Part shown: positions 11,418-21,524 of the stretch, one piece after another
Layout of the letters: each line of letters begins with the position of its first letter
Numbering within the stretch: the stretch's first letter is position 1
From: Diphasiastrum complanatum
Taxonomy: Eukaryota > Streptophyta > Lycopodiopsida > Lycopodiales > Lycopodiaceae
DNA: 64,000 nt
Reading direction: 5' to 3'
Assembly: GCA_029204225.1 (NCBI GenBank)
Contig: CM055094.1
Coordinates: 23,384,541 to 23,448,540, forward strand
Position numbers and translations under genes: made by a program
Notes under the pieces: generated by a model
What the model was told of the DNA's origin: nothing
Seen by the model: the letters and a program-made list of their open reading frames with translations, nothing else
Database searches by the model: none

Positions 11418-12640
11418 TGGAAATACCAAAATACGATGGAACATCAGATCCCATCCGATTCCTCCAGATCTACGAGTAAGCTTGTGAAATCTACGGCGAA
11501 CGGACACCTGCGGAGAAGCTGATGCTATTTTCTATGTCCTTACTGGCAGTGGCTCAGGATTGGTTTTTTAACTTGTCAGAGAAAGAAAAATCCACCTGGG
11601 AAGTGGTTAAAGCAGCTCTAATTATGCGCTTTAAACCAAGAAAGTTCCTGGAAGACCCATTTCTCCTGCTGAGCAAAGTAAAGATGGGAAAACGAGAAAG
11701 GGTTTGGGATTATATTGAATGGGTCAAACATCTACGATCCGAGTGCATGCAGTGATCATGTGGTTCCTAGCCGTATTACCATGAAGCATCAGAAGAGAAC
11801 TGAAACAACGGGAGCAGTATGCTACTCTGCAAGAGGCTATTGAAGGTGCCATCACGGAAGAGGATGAGGGATCTGACGACAAATATCCTTCACACTCCTA
11901 CTCCCTCGATTGCATCATCGTCATCAAACGCATCCGCTCTATCCACAGAACTCTCGATAAATAGTAGATGAAACAACTAACGGTGCAGTTTGACCAAAAA
12001 CTAAAAGCCTTACAGGGAACTATAGCAGTAACTCCACATCAACCGAAACCAAACCAGCTGCAGTATCCTCGACGGGAGAATGTATGGTGTTCAGTATGCA
12101 TGCAAAACCATACAACGAATGAGTGTCCAGTCCTAAAGCAAAATCTGAGACTGACACATAGATTCTGCCATCTGTGCAATGCAACATCGCACGATATGGC
12201 ATTTTGCCCATTTAACCCCCGGATTGTTCAGCATAAGAGAAGTCCTTATCAGACTTCCTATCCTTATCATCAAGGAGCACCCAACACGGCACCAAGGTAC
12301 AGTGCACCAAATCAACCGCAGTGTATCGAGCACGGAAGAGGAAGGAAGTGACTCCCTCACCACCACCATCGGTCACTAACAACCAACCCTCAACTTCAGT
12401 GCCATATCCAAATGTGAGGGAAGAGAGAAGACAGTACCAAAAAATAAGACCTTGGGTACAGAAAGCACAAGCAGAGGAAAAAGAGCAAGAAAGAGACCGT
12501 CCCATAGAACCTCCAGTCGTTGAACGGGAACCGCAAGCGGGCTCACCACTGCGCACTGATCAAAATGATCAGTTGCACCAACATAAACCACCTTTTCACA
12601 TGGTGCTTCCAAAATTCGAGTGACCACCTTTTGATTTGAT
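11418..12640 (+). pseudogene. Gypsy gag (capsid and two zinc knuckles)
   Basis: Gag forms the cytoplasmic particle that packages element RNA. The capsid part reads IPKYDGTSDPIRFLQIYE, a TAA stop, then CEIYGERTPAEKLMLFS, AQDWFFNLSEKEKSTWEVV and MGKRERVWDYIEWVKHLR, the retrotransposon-gag fold signature. After a shift near 11755, REQYATLQEAIEGA continues it. At 12090-12220 there are two nucleocapsid fingers, CSVCMQNHTTNEC (CX2CX3HX4C) and CHLCNATSHDMAFC (CX2CX4HX4C). The basic, Pro/Glu-rich tail runs to about 12640 and is then cut by the chromovirus LTR. Protease, RT and integrase of this element are not found in the window. Confidence 0.82.
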
Positions 12641-12679
12641 CCAAATTTTGCTTGATTCACAATCCGTTTTTTGAGTAAA

Positions 12680-13151
12680 CCAACACGTGCTGGGCATTGT
12701 GCCTGGCTCGTGCTGGTAGAGGGAGCTGAGACCTGACGACTGAATTCTTGGCGCTGGTTGAGCTGCCCAAGTTTCAGTCTGTCGGACTCCCCCTTTAGTT
12801 CTGCTATGATTCGGCGCACCCCCTCTGTTCTGAAACATAGTGCTTTTTGGTAAAGCACGCTTTTTGGGACTTAGTTTTTATTTTGCTGATTAAGCCTGGC
12901 AAGCCTGGCAGAATCAGTCTAGCTCCCGGACATGGGTCATGGGAGCCGTTCCGGTGGCAGAATCAACTTGCTTCCTGACTAGGCCATGACTAGAGCTCCA
13001 GAGCTAGCTCATGACTTGTGACTACTTGACTGGCTCACCACAAGTCGGAGGCTCAGTCCTTGACGTTCTAACTTGCTTTGGGACCTTAGGGAGTGTCACC
13101 CCTTAGAGTCTTACAGGGCACGTTGGGTGCACCTGAGTCAGCTTTACAACA
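12680..13151 (-). repeat. Chromovirus 3' LTR, truncated to first 472 bp
   Basis: It matches 17503-17965 almost base for base, including CACGTGCTGGGCATTGTGCC and the GGGACTTAGTTTTTATTTTG segment. It starts (minus strand) TGTTGTAAAGC directly after a polypurine tract, CGAGGGGAGGA (13152-13162). The rest of the LTR present in the right copy (17057-17502) is absent here; gag sequence of the other element starts instead. It carries an extra CCTGGCAAG duplication near 12896-12910. Confidence 0.85.
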
Positions 13152-13392
13152 TCCTCCCCTCGTTTGAAAAAGCTGATGTCCTCATCAGGGCCAAACTAGA
13201 CCTACGACGTATGGCACGGGCTTAATTCACCGGCCTTAACAACTTTGAATTACAAAATACATTGGCAGTAGCACAGGAAAAGTGTAGATAAAGTTCAATT
13301 ACGTAAAACCTGTGTAAAGCTTCAAGTGATTTATTGGCAAACTTAAGAAAAATACCGGGAAGTTCCTTGAATTTCAAAATGGCCATGAATGT

Positions 13393-13929
13393 TTATGTAA
13401 GAGGCATGCCGCCAGGTAGTGCTTTGTGTGCCGATCTGGGAAAACGGCTATTGCGTTGGTTCTTCTGCAGATAATCTGCTAGTACTTCAGGGGCTCCCTC
13501 CTTAAGTTTGTCTTCGTACTCCCAAGAAGTCTCAATAAGTGGAGCCCGTAGCCACTTCACTAGATATTCACGTTGAACGCCAGTTCGCTTTCTATGTGTC
13601 AATATTTGTTCTGGTACAAGCTGCCTCTTCGTATCATCAAGTGTCCTTGGTGGGTGACGGAGTTCATGTTGCCGATCAAATCGCTCATCTAGTTTGTACC
13701 GTTTGAGTAATGAGATATGAAACACATTGTGTATATCCAAGCTAGATGGCAGCGCTAATCGGTAAGACACTGGGTTGATCTTCTTGGTGATATAATATGG
13801 TCCCGCATAAGGTCGAGCAAACTTATGAGAAAAACCTTTTGGTAACGCAATGTTCTTTGTGTTCAGCCATACTTGATCACCTTCCTCAAATTCCAGTTCT
13901 CGTCGATGTGGGTTTACGTCAGCTGCCAT
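13393..13929 (-). pseudogene. Integrase C-terminal domain with chromodomain
   Basis: The frame begins with the end of the integrase: ELEFEEGDQVWLNTKNI, GPYYITKKINPVSYRLALP and HNVFHISLLKRYK. Near residues 107-155 follows a chromodomain, PEQILTHRKRTG, REYLVKWLRAP and TSWEYEDKL, with the aromatic positions (Y, W, W) typical for binding methylated histone tails. Chromoviruses use this domain to steer integration to heterochromatin. The frame is open over its whole 178 codons but is separated by a stop/shift near 13932 from the integrase core. Confidence 0.9.
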
Positions 13930-13935
13930 ACTCCT

Positions 13936-14530
13936 TTATGACTGCTCTGAAAATGCTTTCACCTCTGTCAGCTTTGTGTGCCACTCATTGATGAATTCCT
14001 CTACAGTGGGTACTGGTGTTTCCTGCACGCCTGTAAGAAAAGAGCTTGGAACAATCGGTAGCCGACCATTTCTTATCTCGAAGGGTGCCCTTCCAGTAGA
14101 TCTGTTCACTTGGTTGTTATGTGCAAACTCGAGAATATCCAAGTAGTTGACCCAATCGAATTGGTCCCAAGCGACATGATTTCGTAAATATTGTTCAATC
14201 TGTCGATTGACTCGCTCCGTTTGCCCATCTATCTGAGGGTGATATGTAGTACTAAAATTCAATCCGGTTCCCACGAGGCGAAATAGACAAGTCCAAAACT
14301 TTCCGATGAACTTGGTGTCTTGGTCAGAAATAATCGTTCTAGGCAGGTCGTGGTATTTGAAAACACATTTGAAAAATAACCTTGCCACTTCTTCAGCTAT
14401 CACTGAACTTTTAGTTGGTACTAGATGAACTTGCTTTGAAAACCGGTCAACCACCACATAAATTGAGTCGAATCCTTTGCCATCGCATTTGCTTTGGCAT
14501 GAGCATGCCTTGGGATGAGAAGTACTTGAG
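13936..14530 (-). pseudogene. Gypsy integrase core (N-terminus deleted)
   Basis: The core starts at [21 protein letters not shown], so the HHCC finger and the first catalytic Asp (normally some 15 residues upstream) are gone. The second Asp is in TIISDQDTKFIGKFW and the Glu in HPQIDGQTERVNRQIEQYL. AFNN-like AHNNQVNRSTGRAPFEI follows. The sequence upstream of 14510 belongs to RNase H in another frame, showing an internal deletion. The enzyme cannot be active. Confidence 0.9.
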
Positions 14531-15640
14531 TGATACATTATCAGTGAACGTCTTAAAGGGTTTTCCTACCACATAATGTCTCCAATGCTCCACTGCTTGA
14601 ACTATTGCGACTATTTCTTTTTCATGAGTTGGCCATCGTCGCTCTACGTCACTCAATTTTTTTGAAAAATATGCAATAGGTTTTCCGTCTTGCATCAGCA
14701 CGGCCCCAATAGCAAAGTTTGACGCATCTGTATGTATTTCAAAAGGTTTGCTAAAGTCTGGTAAGGCAAGGATGGGTTCTTGAGTGATCCATCGTTTTAG
14801 TTCTTGGAATGCTGCTTCACATTTCGGTGTCCATGTCATCTTCAGATGAGTCTTGGTCTGCTCCAACAGTGGTGCCACAATTTTGCTAAATGCCTCAATG
14901 AATCTCCTGTAAAAGTTACATAAGCCCACAAAGGATTTGATGCCATGAATAGTTTTAGGTGCTAGCCAATCCAAGATAGCCTTGATCTTCTTAGGATCCA
15001 TTCGAATCCGTCCATGGCCTATAACATGTCCACGGAAGTCAACTTCCTCCACCACAAACTCACATTTCTCTCTTTTCGCGAACAAGCAGTTCCTCCTCAG
15101 TCGTTGGAGAACTGTCCTTAAATGTTGAATGTGATCTTTAAGGTTCCGGCTAAATACTAATATGTCATCAATGTACACAATGACAAATTCATCCAGGCAG
15201 TCTTGAAATATATTGTTCATCAACATGCAAAAAGTGGCTGGTGTGTTTGTTAGACCGAATGGCATCACCAAGAACTCGTGACTCCCGTACCGCGTTCGAA
15301 ACGCTGTTTTGTGCTCATCACCTTTAGCTAATCGAATTTGATGATATCCAGATCTGAGATCTATTTGGCTAAAGTATTTGGCATGTTTGAGTTGGTCGAA
15401 TAGGTCATCAATTCTAGGCATGGGGTACTTGTTCTTGATGGTACTCTTGTTAAGCATGCGATAATCCACACACATTCGAAGAGTTTTGTCTGCCTTTTCC
15501 ACGAACAACACTGGGGCTCCAAAAGGTGAAGCGCTAGGTCTAATAAAACCTTTGTCTATCAATTCACCAAGTTGTCGTTTCAGTTCTGCCAACTCTTCTT
15601 GTGACATTCTATAGGGTGCTCATGAAGTTGGCTCTGTTCC
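14520..15640 (-). pseudogene. Gypsy reverse transcriptase and partial RNase H
   Basis: RT motifs in order: [75 protein letters not shown] and [12 protein letters not shown], with all three catalytic Asp present, then FCEF-like [17 protein letters not shown]. RNase H starts with [15 protein letters not shown] and ends at [14 protein letters not shown], where the frame enters a deletion junction and terminates. This is the best-preserved gypsy RT of the window (386 open codons). A stop near 15615 separates it from the protease linker (KIELVPGTEPTS). Confidence 0.93.
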
Positions 15641-16342
15641 TGGTACCAACTCAATTTTATGGTCCACTGGTCTTCGAGGAGGTAGCTTAGCTGGGAGTTC
15701 CTCTGGGAACACATCGCTAAATTCTTCTAACAGATTTGCCACTTCTTTTGGCAAGTTTTCTTGTCGCACGCTTTTCCCTTCTGGGACTTCTCGACAGATG
15801 CAAAGAAAGCACTTTGACCTTTTCCCTTTCGCCATTCTTTTCATCGCTAATGCTGCAACCAGATTTTGTTCAATATCGATATTCTTAGCATTTCCTCCGG
15901 GCAGGGCTTTTGTCACGCAGATTTGTCCCTTATAATCCAAGAGGACCAAGTTTGAGCTCCTACCCAAAACTGCGATACAGTGTTCATTTAACCAAGGGAG
16001 GCCCAAAATCACATCGAATGCATCCATCTCTAAAATCACAAAGCTAAGTTTGGCCTTCCATCTTCCAATCTACACCGGGATATTCAATGTCGCTTTGTCT
16101 GCATCTAGTGCTCCCTTCGTTGTTTCTACCTTGAGAGTAGATGTAACATTCCTGGTCGGCAATCTGAATAGTTCTACTACGCTCCTTGAGATATAGTTAT
16201 GTGAAGCTCCGGAGTCGATCATGAAATCTGACTTCCTCCCCGCGATCTTTCCTGATAAGAATAACAATCTTGAACCAATCTTGGGGGTTGCCCCATGGAA
16301 GTTCCTTAAGTTCCTTTCCATACTTGTGCGTTGTCCACTCAT
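15620..16342 (-). pseudogene. Gypsy aspartic protease and linker to RT
   Basis: The protease cuts the polyprotein. The active site is FMIDSGASHNYIS (D-S-G-A) at about 16215-16255, followed by the flap region and the second conserved motif AFDVILGLPWLNEH (about 15985-16025). The linker ends in FSDVFPEELPAKLPPRRPVDHKIEL, the usual RT entry. One stop/shift at about 16040-16070 divides it into two open parts (90 and 139 codons). No gag is found upstream of 16342. Confidence 0.88.
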
Positions 16343-16574
16343 AAATGTAAGCTCCTCTCACAACTCCCAACTAGATCAGATCACCTGGATCAAAACAAGT
16401 AGTCAGGGATAATTCAGATCCAGGCAAGCGCACCACAAATGAACATACCAACCAAAGCTAAACAGAGGATCCCTCTCAAGTCACATTCCCCTTGAGACCG
16501 GATGTAGGATCTTTGCCTAGCCGCGCCCACACAAATCTATCATAGAATTAGCCCACGGGAAAACATCCATCCAA

Positions 16575-17010
16575 CCATCCGTGCTTTCACCATTAAGCAG
16601 CACATTGCCTCAGTCACGCCCCACCACTTTTTGGTCGATAGCCCTTATAGCTAAACGATCAACAGCTATCCCGCACAGGCAGCTAACCACCCGTGCTTTA
16701 CACCCAAATTCGAGTAGCATCTCTGTATCAATGGTTAACCCGTACAGTTCGAATATGTCGCCCCGCACCCCACAAGGTATAGACCGTGCTTTCACCTACC
16801 TAGGCAGCACTTTGCCTCATCCGTCCTACGTGCAGACAGTGCCAGGCCCGAACCGCAAGAACTGACCGTGGTTACACCTCGAGGGCAGCACTTTGACTCA
16901 TCAAGTCCCCCGTTCTGCTGACCACCCAGACCGTGGACGCACCCGTGCTTACACTGTGGGCAGCACCTTGCGCAACGGTTGTCCTGACAAATCCCAAAAC
17001 GTGGCCATCC
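16575..17010 (-). repeat. Degenerate tandem repeat in place of chromovirus gag
   Basis: The phrase CCGTGCTTTCACC ... GCAGCACTTTGCCTCATC recurs about five times, starting near 16580, 16690, 16784, 16865 and 16940, with a spacing of 75-110 bp and substitutions between units. The block lies between the primer site and the protease, exactly where leader and gag should be. No gag motif is visible on either strand from 16343 to 17040. Confidence 0.65.
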
Positions 17011-17040
17011 CTGTGAGACTTGCATAGCTGACCGGCTAGT

Positions 17041-17054
17041 CGGCTTTGATACCA
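17041..17054 (-). promoter_or_regulatory. Primer-binding site, tRNA-Met type
   Basis: Minus-strand TGGTATCAAAGCCG resembles TGGTATCAGAGC, the complement of the initiator tRNA-Met 3' end, with one change. It lies two bases after the LTR end (GCAACA). Confidence 0.8.
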
Positions 17055-17056
17055 CA

Positions 17057-17965
17057 TGTTGCATCGGCGCCTCAAAGGGCACTGGGACTTGAGCGGTTTT
17101 CCCAACACGCGCTTAAGTCTAACATTCATCCATCATGCACTTACGTAAAAGCCAACTCAGAAACGTAACAAGCTTAACCATTCAAACTTAAGAAAACTGG
17201 AATCCCAACCAACCCGAAAGCCAACTCAGAATCCATCCCCAAAAGATAACCAAAGGCAAAGACAAGCCACACATGAAACCCAAGGCATAGTGGTCGCCAA
17301 ACTGACCAATTGGCATAGCGGCAAGCCCCATGTCGATGACAGGGACCCTTAGGCGCCAGCGATGCAAAAAGGTTGTAGGAAGGGTCCTTCCACTTGGACC
17401 AGTCCCGGAGGCGAAACCGAAATGGTAATCATCCCCAAGGATCAACTTTATTAGATTTGGAAGAGGTTACATTCATACATAGACTGACCGGTCTCGGGGC
17501 CACCAACACGTGCTGGGCATTGTGCCTGGCTCATGCTGGTAGAGGGAGTTGAGACCTGGCGACTGGATTCCTGGCGCTGGTTGAGCTGCCCAAGTTTCTG
17601 TCTGCCGGACTCCCCCTTTAGTTCTGCTGTGATTCGGCGCACCCCCTCTGTTCTGAAACATAGTGCTTTTTGGTAAAGCACGCTTTTTGGGACTTAGTTT
17701 TTATTTTGCTGATTAAGCCTGGCAGAATCAGTCTAGCTCCCGGACATGGGTCCTGGGAGCCGTTCCGGTGGTAGAATCAACTTGCTTCCTGACTAGGCCA
17801 TGACTCGAGCTCCAGAGCTAGCTCATGACTTGTGACTACTTGACTGGCTCACCACAGGTCGGAGGCTCAGTCCTTGACGTTCTAACTTGCTCTGGGACCT
17901 TAGGGAGTGTCACCCCTTAGAGTCTTACAGGGCACGTTGGGTGCACCTGAGTCAGCTTTATAACA
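17057..17965 (-). repeat. Chromovirus 5' LTR (909 bp)
   Basis: Minus-strand start TGTTATAAAGC at 17965 and end GCAACA at 17057, next to the primer site. The first 463 bp (17503-17965) match the 3' LTR copy at 12680-13151. The right edge touches coding sequence of a receptor kinase. The full-length extent rests on the primer site, since the other copy is truncated. Confidence 0.75.
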
Positions 17966-17970
17966 AGGTT

Positions 17971-18525
17971 TCTACAAATAACAGCCGAGGAGCTTCAAAG
18001 AGTGGCAAACAACTTCAGTGTAAGCAATAAGTTGGGAGAGGGTGGGTTCAGTTTTGTCTACAGGGCCATTCTTGATGATGGCACAATAGTTGCCACAAAA
18101 CTGTTTAAGTCTAAGAGTTGTGTTGTGCAAGAAATCTTTTTCAAAGAGTGCCAAATCCTTAGTACAAAAATATTGTCAAAGTAGTGAGTGCAGTTTCCAA
18201 CTTGGATACAAAAGCCCTCTTCCTTCAATTCATCTCCAACGGAAATTTAAAAGAGCACTTGTATAAAACCAACAATCCAACAAATCGGCTCACTTGGAAA
18301 ACACGATTGGCAATTGCAATTACTGTGGCAGAAGCCATATGCTACTTACATTATGGATGTCATAAACCCATCTTACATTTGGATCTCAAGCCTGCCAACA
18401 TTCTCCTAGATGAAAACAAGGAGGCATATGTTACTGACTTTGGGAGAGCCAAATTCATGAACACTTCTGCTAGTGGAGTTGAGATTAAACAACTATAAGA
18501 GGATCTTGGGACTACATCGCACCAG
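17971..18525 (+). pseudogene. Receptor-like Ser/Thr kinase, N-lobe and catalytic loop (exon)
   Basis: The frame reads ITAEELQRVANNFSVSNKL, the P-loop GEGGFSFVY, the ATP-binding Lys in VATKLFKSK, then (other frames) FISNGNLKEHLY, the catalytic loop HLDLKPANILLD, the Mg-binding DFG of VTDFGRAKF and GSWDYIAP. The HLD instead of HRD makes it a non-RD kinase, like the LRR-RLK XII (FLS2/EFR/Xa21-type) immune receptors it most resembles. There are two stops with a shift near 18181 and a shift near 18498. The exon ends CAG/GTAAAT, a good donor site. The LRR ectodomain and membrane segment are absent: the chromovirus LTR begins 5 bp upstream. Confidence 0.85.
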
Positions 18526-19060
18526 GTAAATACTATTTTCCATTTCTCATTGTTCCAACTTCAACTACTATCTTCTTTATCATCTTTCATACATTTGAGT
18601 TCCATTCATGTGTTGTTGTATGCACAAAACTTGATCATCAAAACGTTTCTTAAAAGGCCTCAAAATAAAGTGAGCTCATATTTCATCATTAAGGCCTCAC
18701 AAAGTACATACAATGTAAATTCCATGGGAGGGACTTTACATGGTTGAGAAGAACCTTCCTTGAGTGCAAAATCCTGAGGGAAGGGATGCAAGGGCCATGC
18801 AAAATCCGCTAAGGGACTTTATCCATGTAAAAATCTAAGACGACGTACTTTTATTGTATTTATTTTTTTACTTCTCATTAACGTGATAATAATGAGAAGG
18901 CCATTATGTCCCTTATGGGATGTACGAGGTGTAATGTCCCAATTGATAAATAATGATTTTTGCACTGCATACAAATTTTTCTGAGGAAAAGCATTTAGTT
19001 ATGTTTAATACATTGCAAATCCACAAATTCTCTATGCATTTTACTAAGATGTTTAATCAG
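18526..19060 (+). other. Probable intron of the kinase pseudogene
   Basis: GTAAAT at 18526 and TTTAATCAG at 19060 are a plausible splice pair; joining them gives IAP-V-KAYVYSYG in one frame (phase 1). The 535 bp between are AT-rich without coding motif. LRR-XII kinases often have one intron in this part of the kinase domain. The joined product lacks about 12 residues expected after IAP(EYG), so the true acceptor may differ. Confidence 0.6.
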
Positions 19061-19408
19061 TCAAAGCATATGTTTATAGCTATGGCATTGTACTTCTAGA
19101 ATTGTTGACAAGAAGGCAACCCACCGACTCAGCCTTTGAAGATGGCATGGACATTAGAATCTGGGTCCAACAAGCACTAATCTCGCAAGCAAGATATATT
19201 GAAAGTGGTTGATGATGCTCTATTAAATGATAGAGGAGATTTGATTTCTCATAACATTTGCGAGGCACTAAAAATAGGCATCATTTGTAGTAGGATTTCA
19301 ATGGAGGATCGACCAAGCATGAGAGATGTGGTTAAATTACTACTACAAGTCAAAGACAAACATGTGATGCGTGAATTACATATGCTACCAAATGCAAATA
19401 ATGAATGA
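19061..19408 (+). pseudogene. Receptor-like kinase, C-lobe (last exon)
   Basis: One frame gives VYSYGIVLLELLTRRQPTD, AFEDGMDIRIWVQQA up to a shift near 19196; the next gives ILKVVDDALLNDRGD, the conserved RPSMRDVV and a C-terminal stop at 19406. VYSYGIVLLE, the P-T-D motif and RPSMRDVV are hallmark subdomain IX-XI sequences of plant LRR-RLKs. The single frameshift plus those in the first exon make the gene a pseudogene. Confidence 0.85.
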
Positions 19409-20152
19409 CTTTGACATTAGAAAATAAAGTGTGAGACAATAACGACTAATAAATTATAGAATCCTTCCACCAAAGGATTAGCATATGTATGGTTTGATTT
19501 CATAACATATTTTATTAGAAAAATATGATGTACCAAAGAGACAAAGAAACCTTATTGGATTCTAAATGGGTGACAAGATAGTAGGAGGACCATGGACTGT
19601 CTCATTTCTCATATTCAATAAAACTATATACACATATATACAATTTTTAGGTTGATTTATTTCATGTTTTATCATGTTATGTACATATAGGTGTACAAAT
19701 TTTGTTGTATTTTATTGGTTTAAGTTCAATGGTTCATGAAAAGACTAATCATAGACCTTTTTAAACTTGTGATAGCTATATATCCACATCCATAGTCATA
19801 AACCTTTACGTGCTAGTGCTGGCTATTTATGGCATAGACAAAAAATTAACCTACAGTGACAACCTTGATTCCTCTTAGTATGTCTATTAAAAATCAGTAG
19901 TGTAGCCTTGAAAGTGTCATAATGTGGAGTAATTTGAGTTGGTTAGAACTCAGTGGTGATGATGGGATAATAACTAATGGTAGTTTATGAATCTTTTTTA
20001 GTATATAGATAAAAGAAAATAGAGGATAAACAAGAGTCAATTTTATCCACCCTCTAATTAGCTACTCAATGGTAAAGCTTGTGCATTCTCTATGAATGTG
20101 CATTTCTATCTAATTGCAATTTATATTAAAGATATTTTAGTGAGAGAGTGTA
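19409..20152. other. No recognisable gene
   Basis: AT-rich downstream flank of the kinase. I see no coding motif or LTR edge. A short TATATACACATATATAC stretch is at 19625-19645. Confidence 0.5.
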
Positions 20153-20580
20153 GCCATGCCTATAGCCTAGTACCTACCCATCATGCCTAATGTCACGCCT
20201 GAACCCTATTCTCCCTATGTCACACCTAGAGCCTATTCTTTGCCTATTCATACATATAATACATATGCACACATATACATGCCTATCTTTTGATTATGCA
20301 TACATACACAAGTGCAAACACACACATACACACATCCACACACATATACACACATACACATACACACGTACACATGCAGATATACAAACATATACATACA
20401 CATAGGTGTATGTGTACTGTATGTATCTATATGTGCGTGTATGTGTATGTGTATGTATATGTACATGTATGTGTGTGTGTGTATGTGTATGTTGTATGTG
20501 TATGCATATGTGTGCATGTATATGGGTATGTGTGTGTGTATCTATACGTATGTGTATGTACATGTATGTGTATAGTATAT
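20153..20580 (-). repeat. Inverted satellite unit with AC/TG switch
   Basis: 20153-20300 is the reverse complement of 9070-9206. Then an AC-rich satellite (20305-20400) switches at about 20402 to a TG-rich one (to 20575) that matches 8731-8900 in direct orientation (CATAGGTGTATGTG, CTGTATGTATCTATAT). The two arms are roughly complementary and could fold as a hairpin. Confidence 0.85.
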
Positions 20581-20589
20581 GGTCTTGTA

Positions 20590-21515
20590 ATGGTTAGATA
20601 GATGAGTGAACCAACTAGCTTCCTATTAAAAGTAATGTCCTTGAAGGATCTTTCACTACCTCTTATAGTTAGCTTTACATGAGACTCCATAGGTGTATCA
20701 CAAGCTTTTGCATCTACCATATGAAATCTTTCTAGAATAGAATGAGTGTCCTTCTCTTGACAAATGAAAGTAGATTGGGAAGATCTAATCACTTTTATTC
20801 CTAAAATTTAATACAAATTACCAAGATCACGCACCTCAAATTCCTTCTTAAGAGCACTCTTGATATCCTCCACATCTTGATTGTCTCAACCACTCAAGAT
20901 GATATCATCCACATATATTAGCAAGATGGTAACATCATTTCCAGCAAACCTATAATAAAGTGAATGATCATATTCACTCATAACAAAGCCTTGAGAGAGT
21001 AAAACAGTGTTAAGCTTAGCATACCAACTCATTGGTGCTTGCTTAAGGCCATACAAACTCTTTTGTAGTAGACAGACATGATTTGGCTTTGTACATGAAT
21101 TATAGCTCTCGGGTTGCTCCATGTACTCTTCCACCTCACGATCACCATTCAAGAATGCATTTGTAATGTCCAATTGCCATAGATCCCATCCATAATGAGT
21201 AGCAAGAGAGATGATGACCTGAATGCTTACCATCTTTGATGGGTGCAAAGGTTTCATCATAGTCAATCCCTTGTTCTTGAGCATATCCTTTTGCCACTAA
21301 CCTTGCCTTGTACATGTTGATAGATCCATCTTGGTTTGTCTTCACCTTGAGGATCCATTTGCATCCAATAGCTTTCTTGTCCTTTGGTAACTCCACCAAT
21401 CTCCATGTTCCATTCTTCATAAGAGCTTGATACTCAAGATCCAATGCCTGGATCCACTCTTTGTTCCTTGCTTCATCTACACTTGTAGGTTCATCAAAAG
21501 AGGTTAGGAAAGAAA
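20590..21515 (-). pseudogene. Antisense Copia reverse transcriptase remnant
   Basis: From the right: SFDEPTSVDEARNKEWIQAL, KNGTWRLVELPKDKKAIGCK, YKARLVAKGYAQEQGIDYDE, a shift near 21240, then MVSIQVIISLATHYG, LWQLDITNAFLNGD, LQKSLYGLKQAPMSWY and ILLIYVDDIILSG (catalytic YVDD intact). A stop near 20887 leads to EFEVRDLGNL and RKLVGSLIYLTITRP, where the satellite cuts it. Integrase should lie right of 21515 but the sequence there changes to an opposite-strand ORF, so the copy is truncated on both sides. Confidence 0.9.
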
Positions 21516-21524
21516 GCATTTTGC

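Larger units (their letters stand above)
12680..17965 (-). mobile_element. Chromovirus (Ty3/gypsy with chromodomain)
   Basis: Read on the minus strand: 5' LTR 17965-17057, primer site, tandem repeats, protease, RT, partial RNase H, partial integrase, integrase C-terminus plus chromodomain, polypurine tract, then the 3' LTR 13151-12680. Order protease-RT-RNase H-integrase and the terminal chromodomain define a chromovirus. Gag is missing, RNase H/integrase are fused by deletion, and the 3' LTR retains only its first 472 bp. The element interrupts a gypsy gag on the left and abuts a receptor kinase on the right, so target-site duplications are not visible. Confidence 0.9.

Noticed and set aside
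12376-12858. 160-codon minus frame across the joint of gag and chromovirus LTR
   Set aside because: Spans an insertion junction and reads gag antisense; the LTR part recurs at 17451-17681 without that partner.
17503-17965. LTR boundary at 17503 (CCAACACG) for the chromovirus
   Set aside because: The primer-like TGGTATCAAAGCC at 17041-17054 and the GCAACA end at 17057 give a better boundary; the 12680 copy is then simply truncated.
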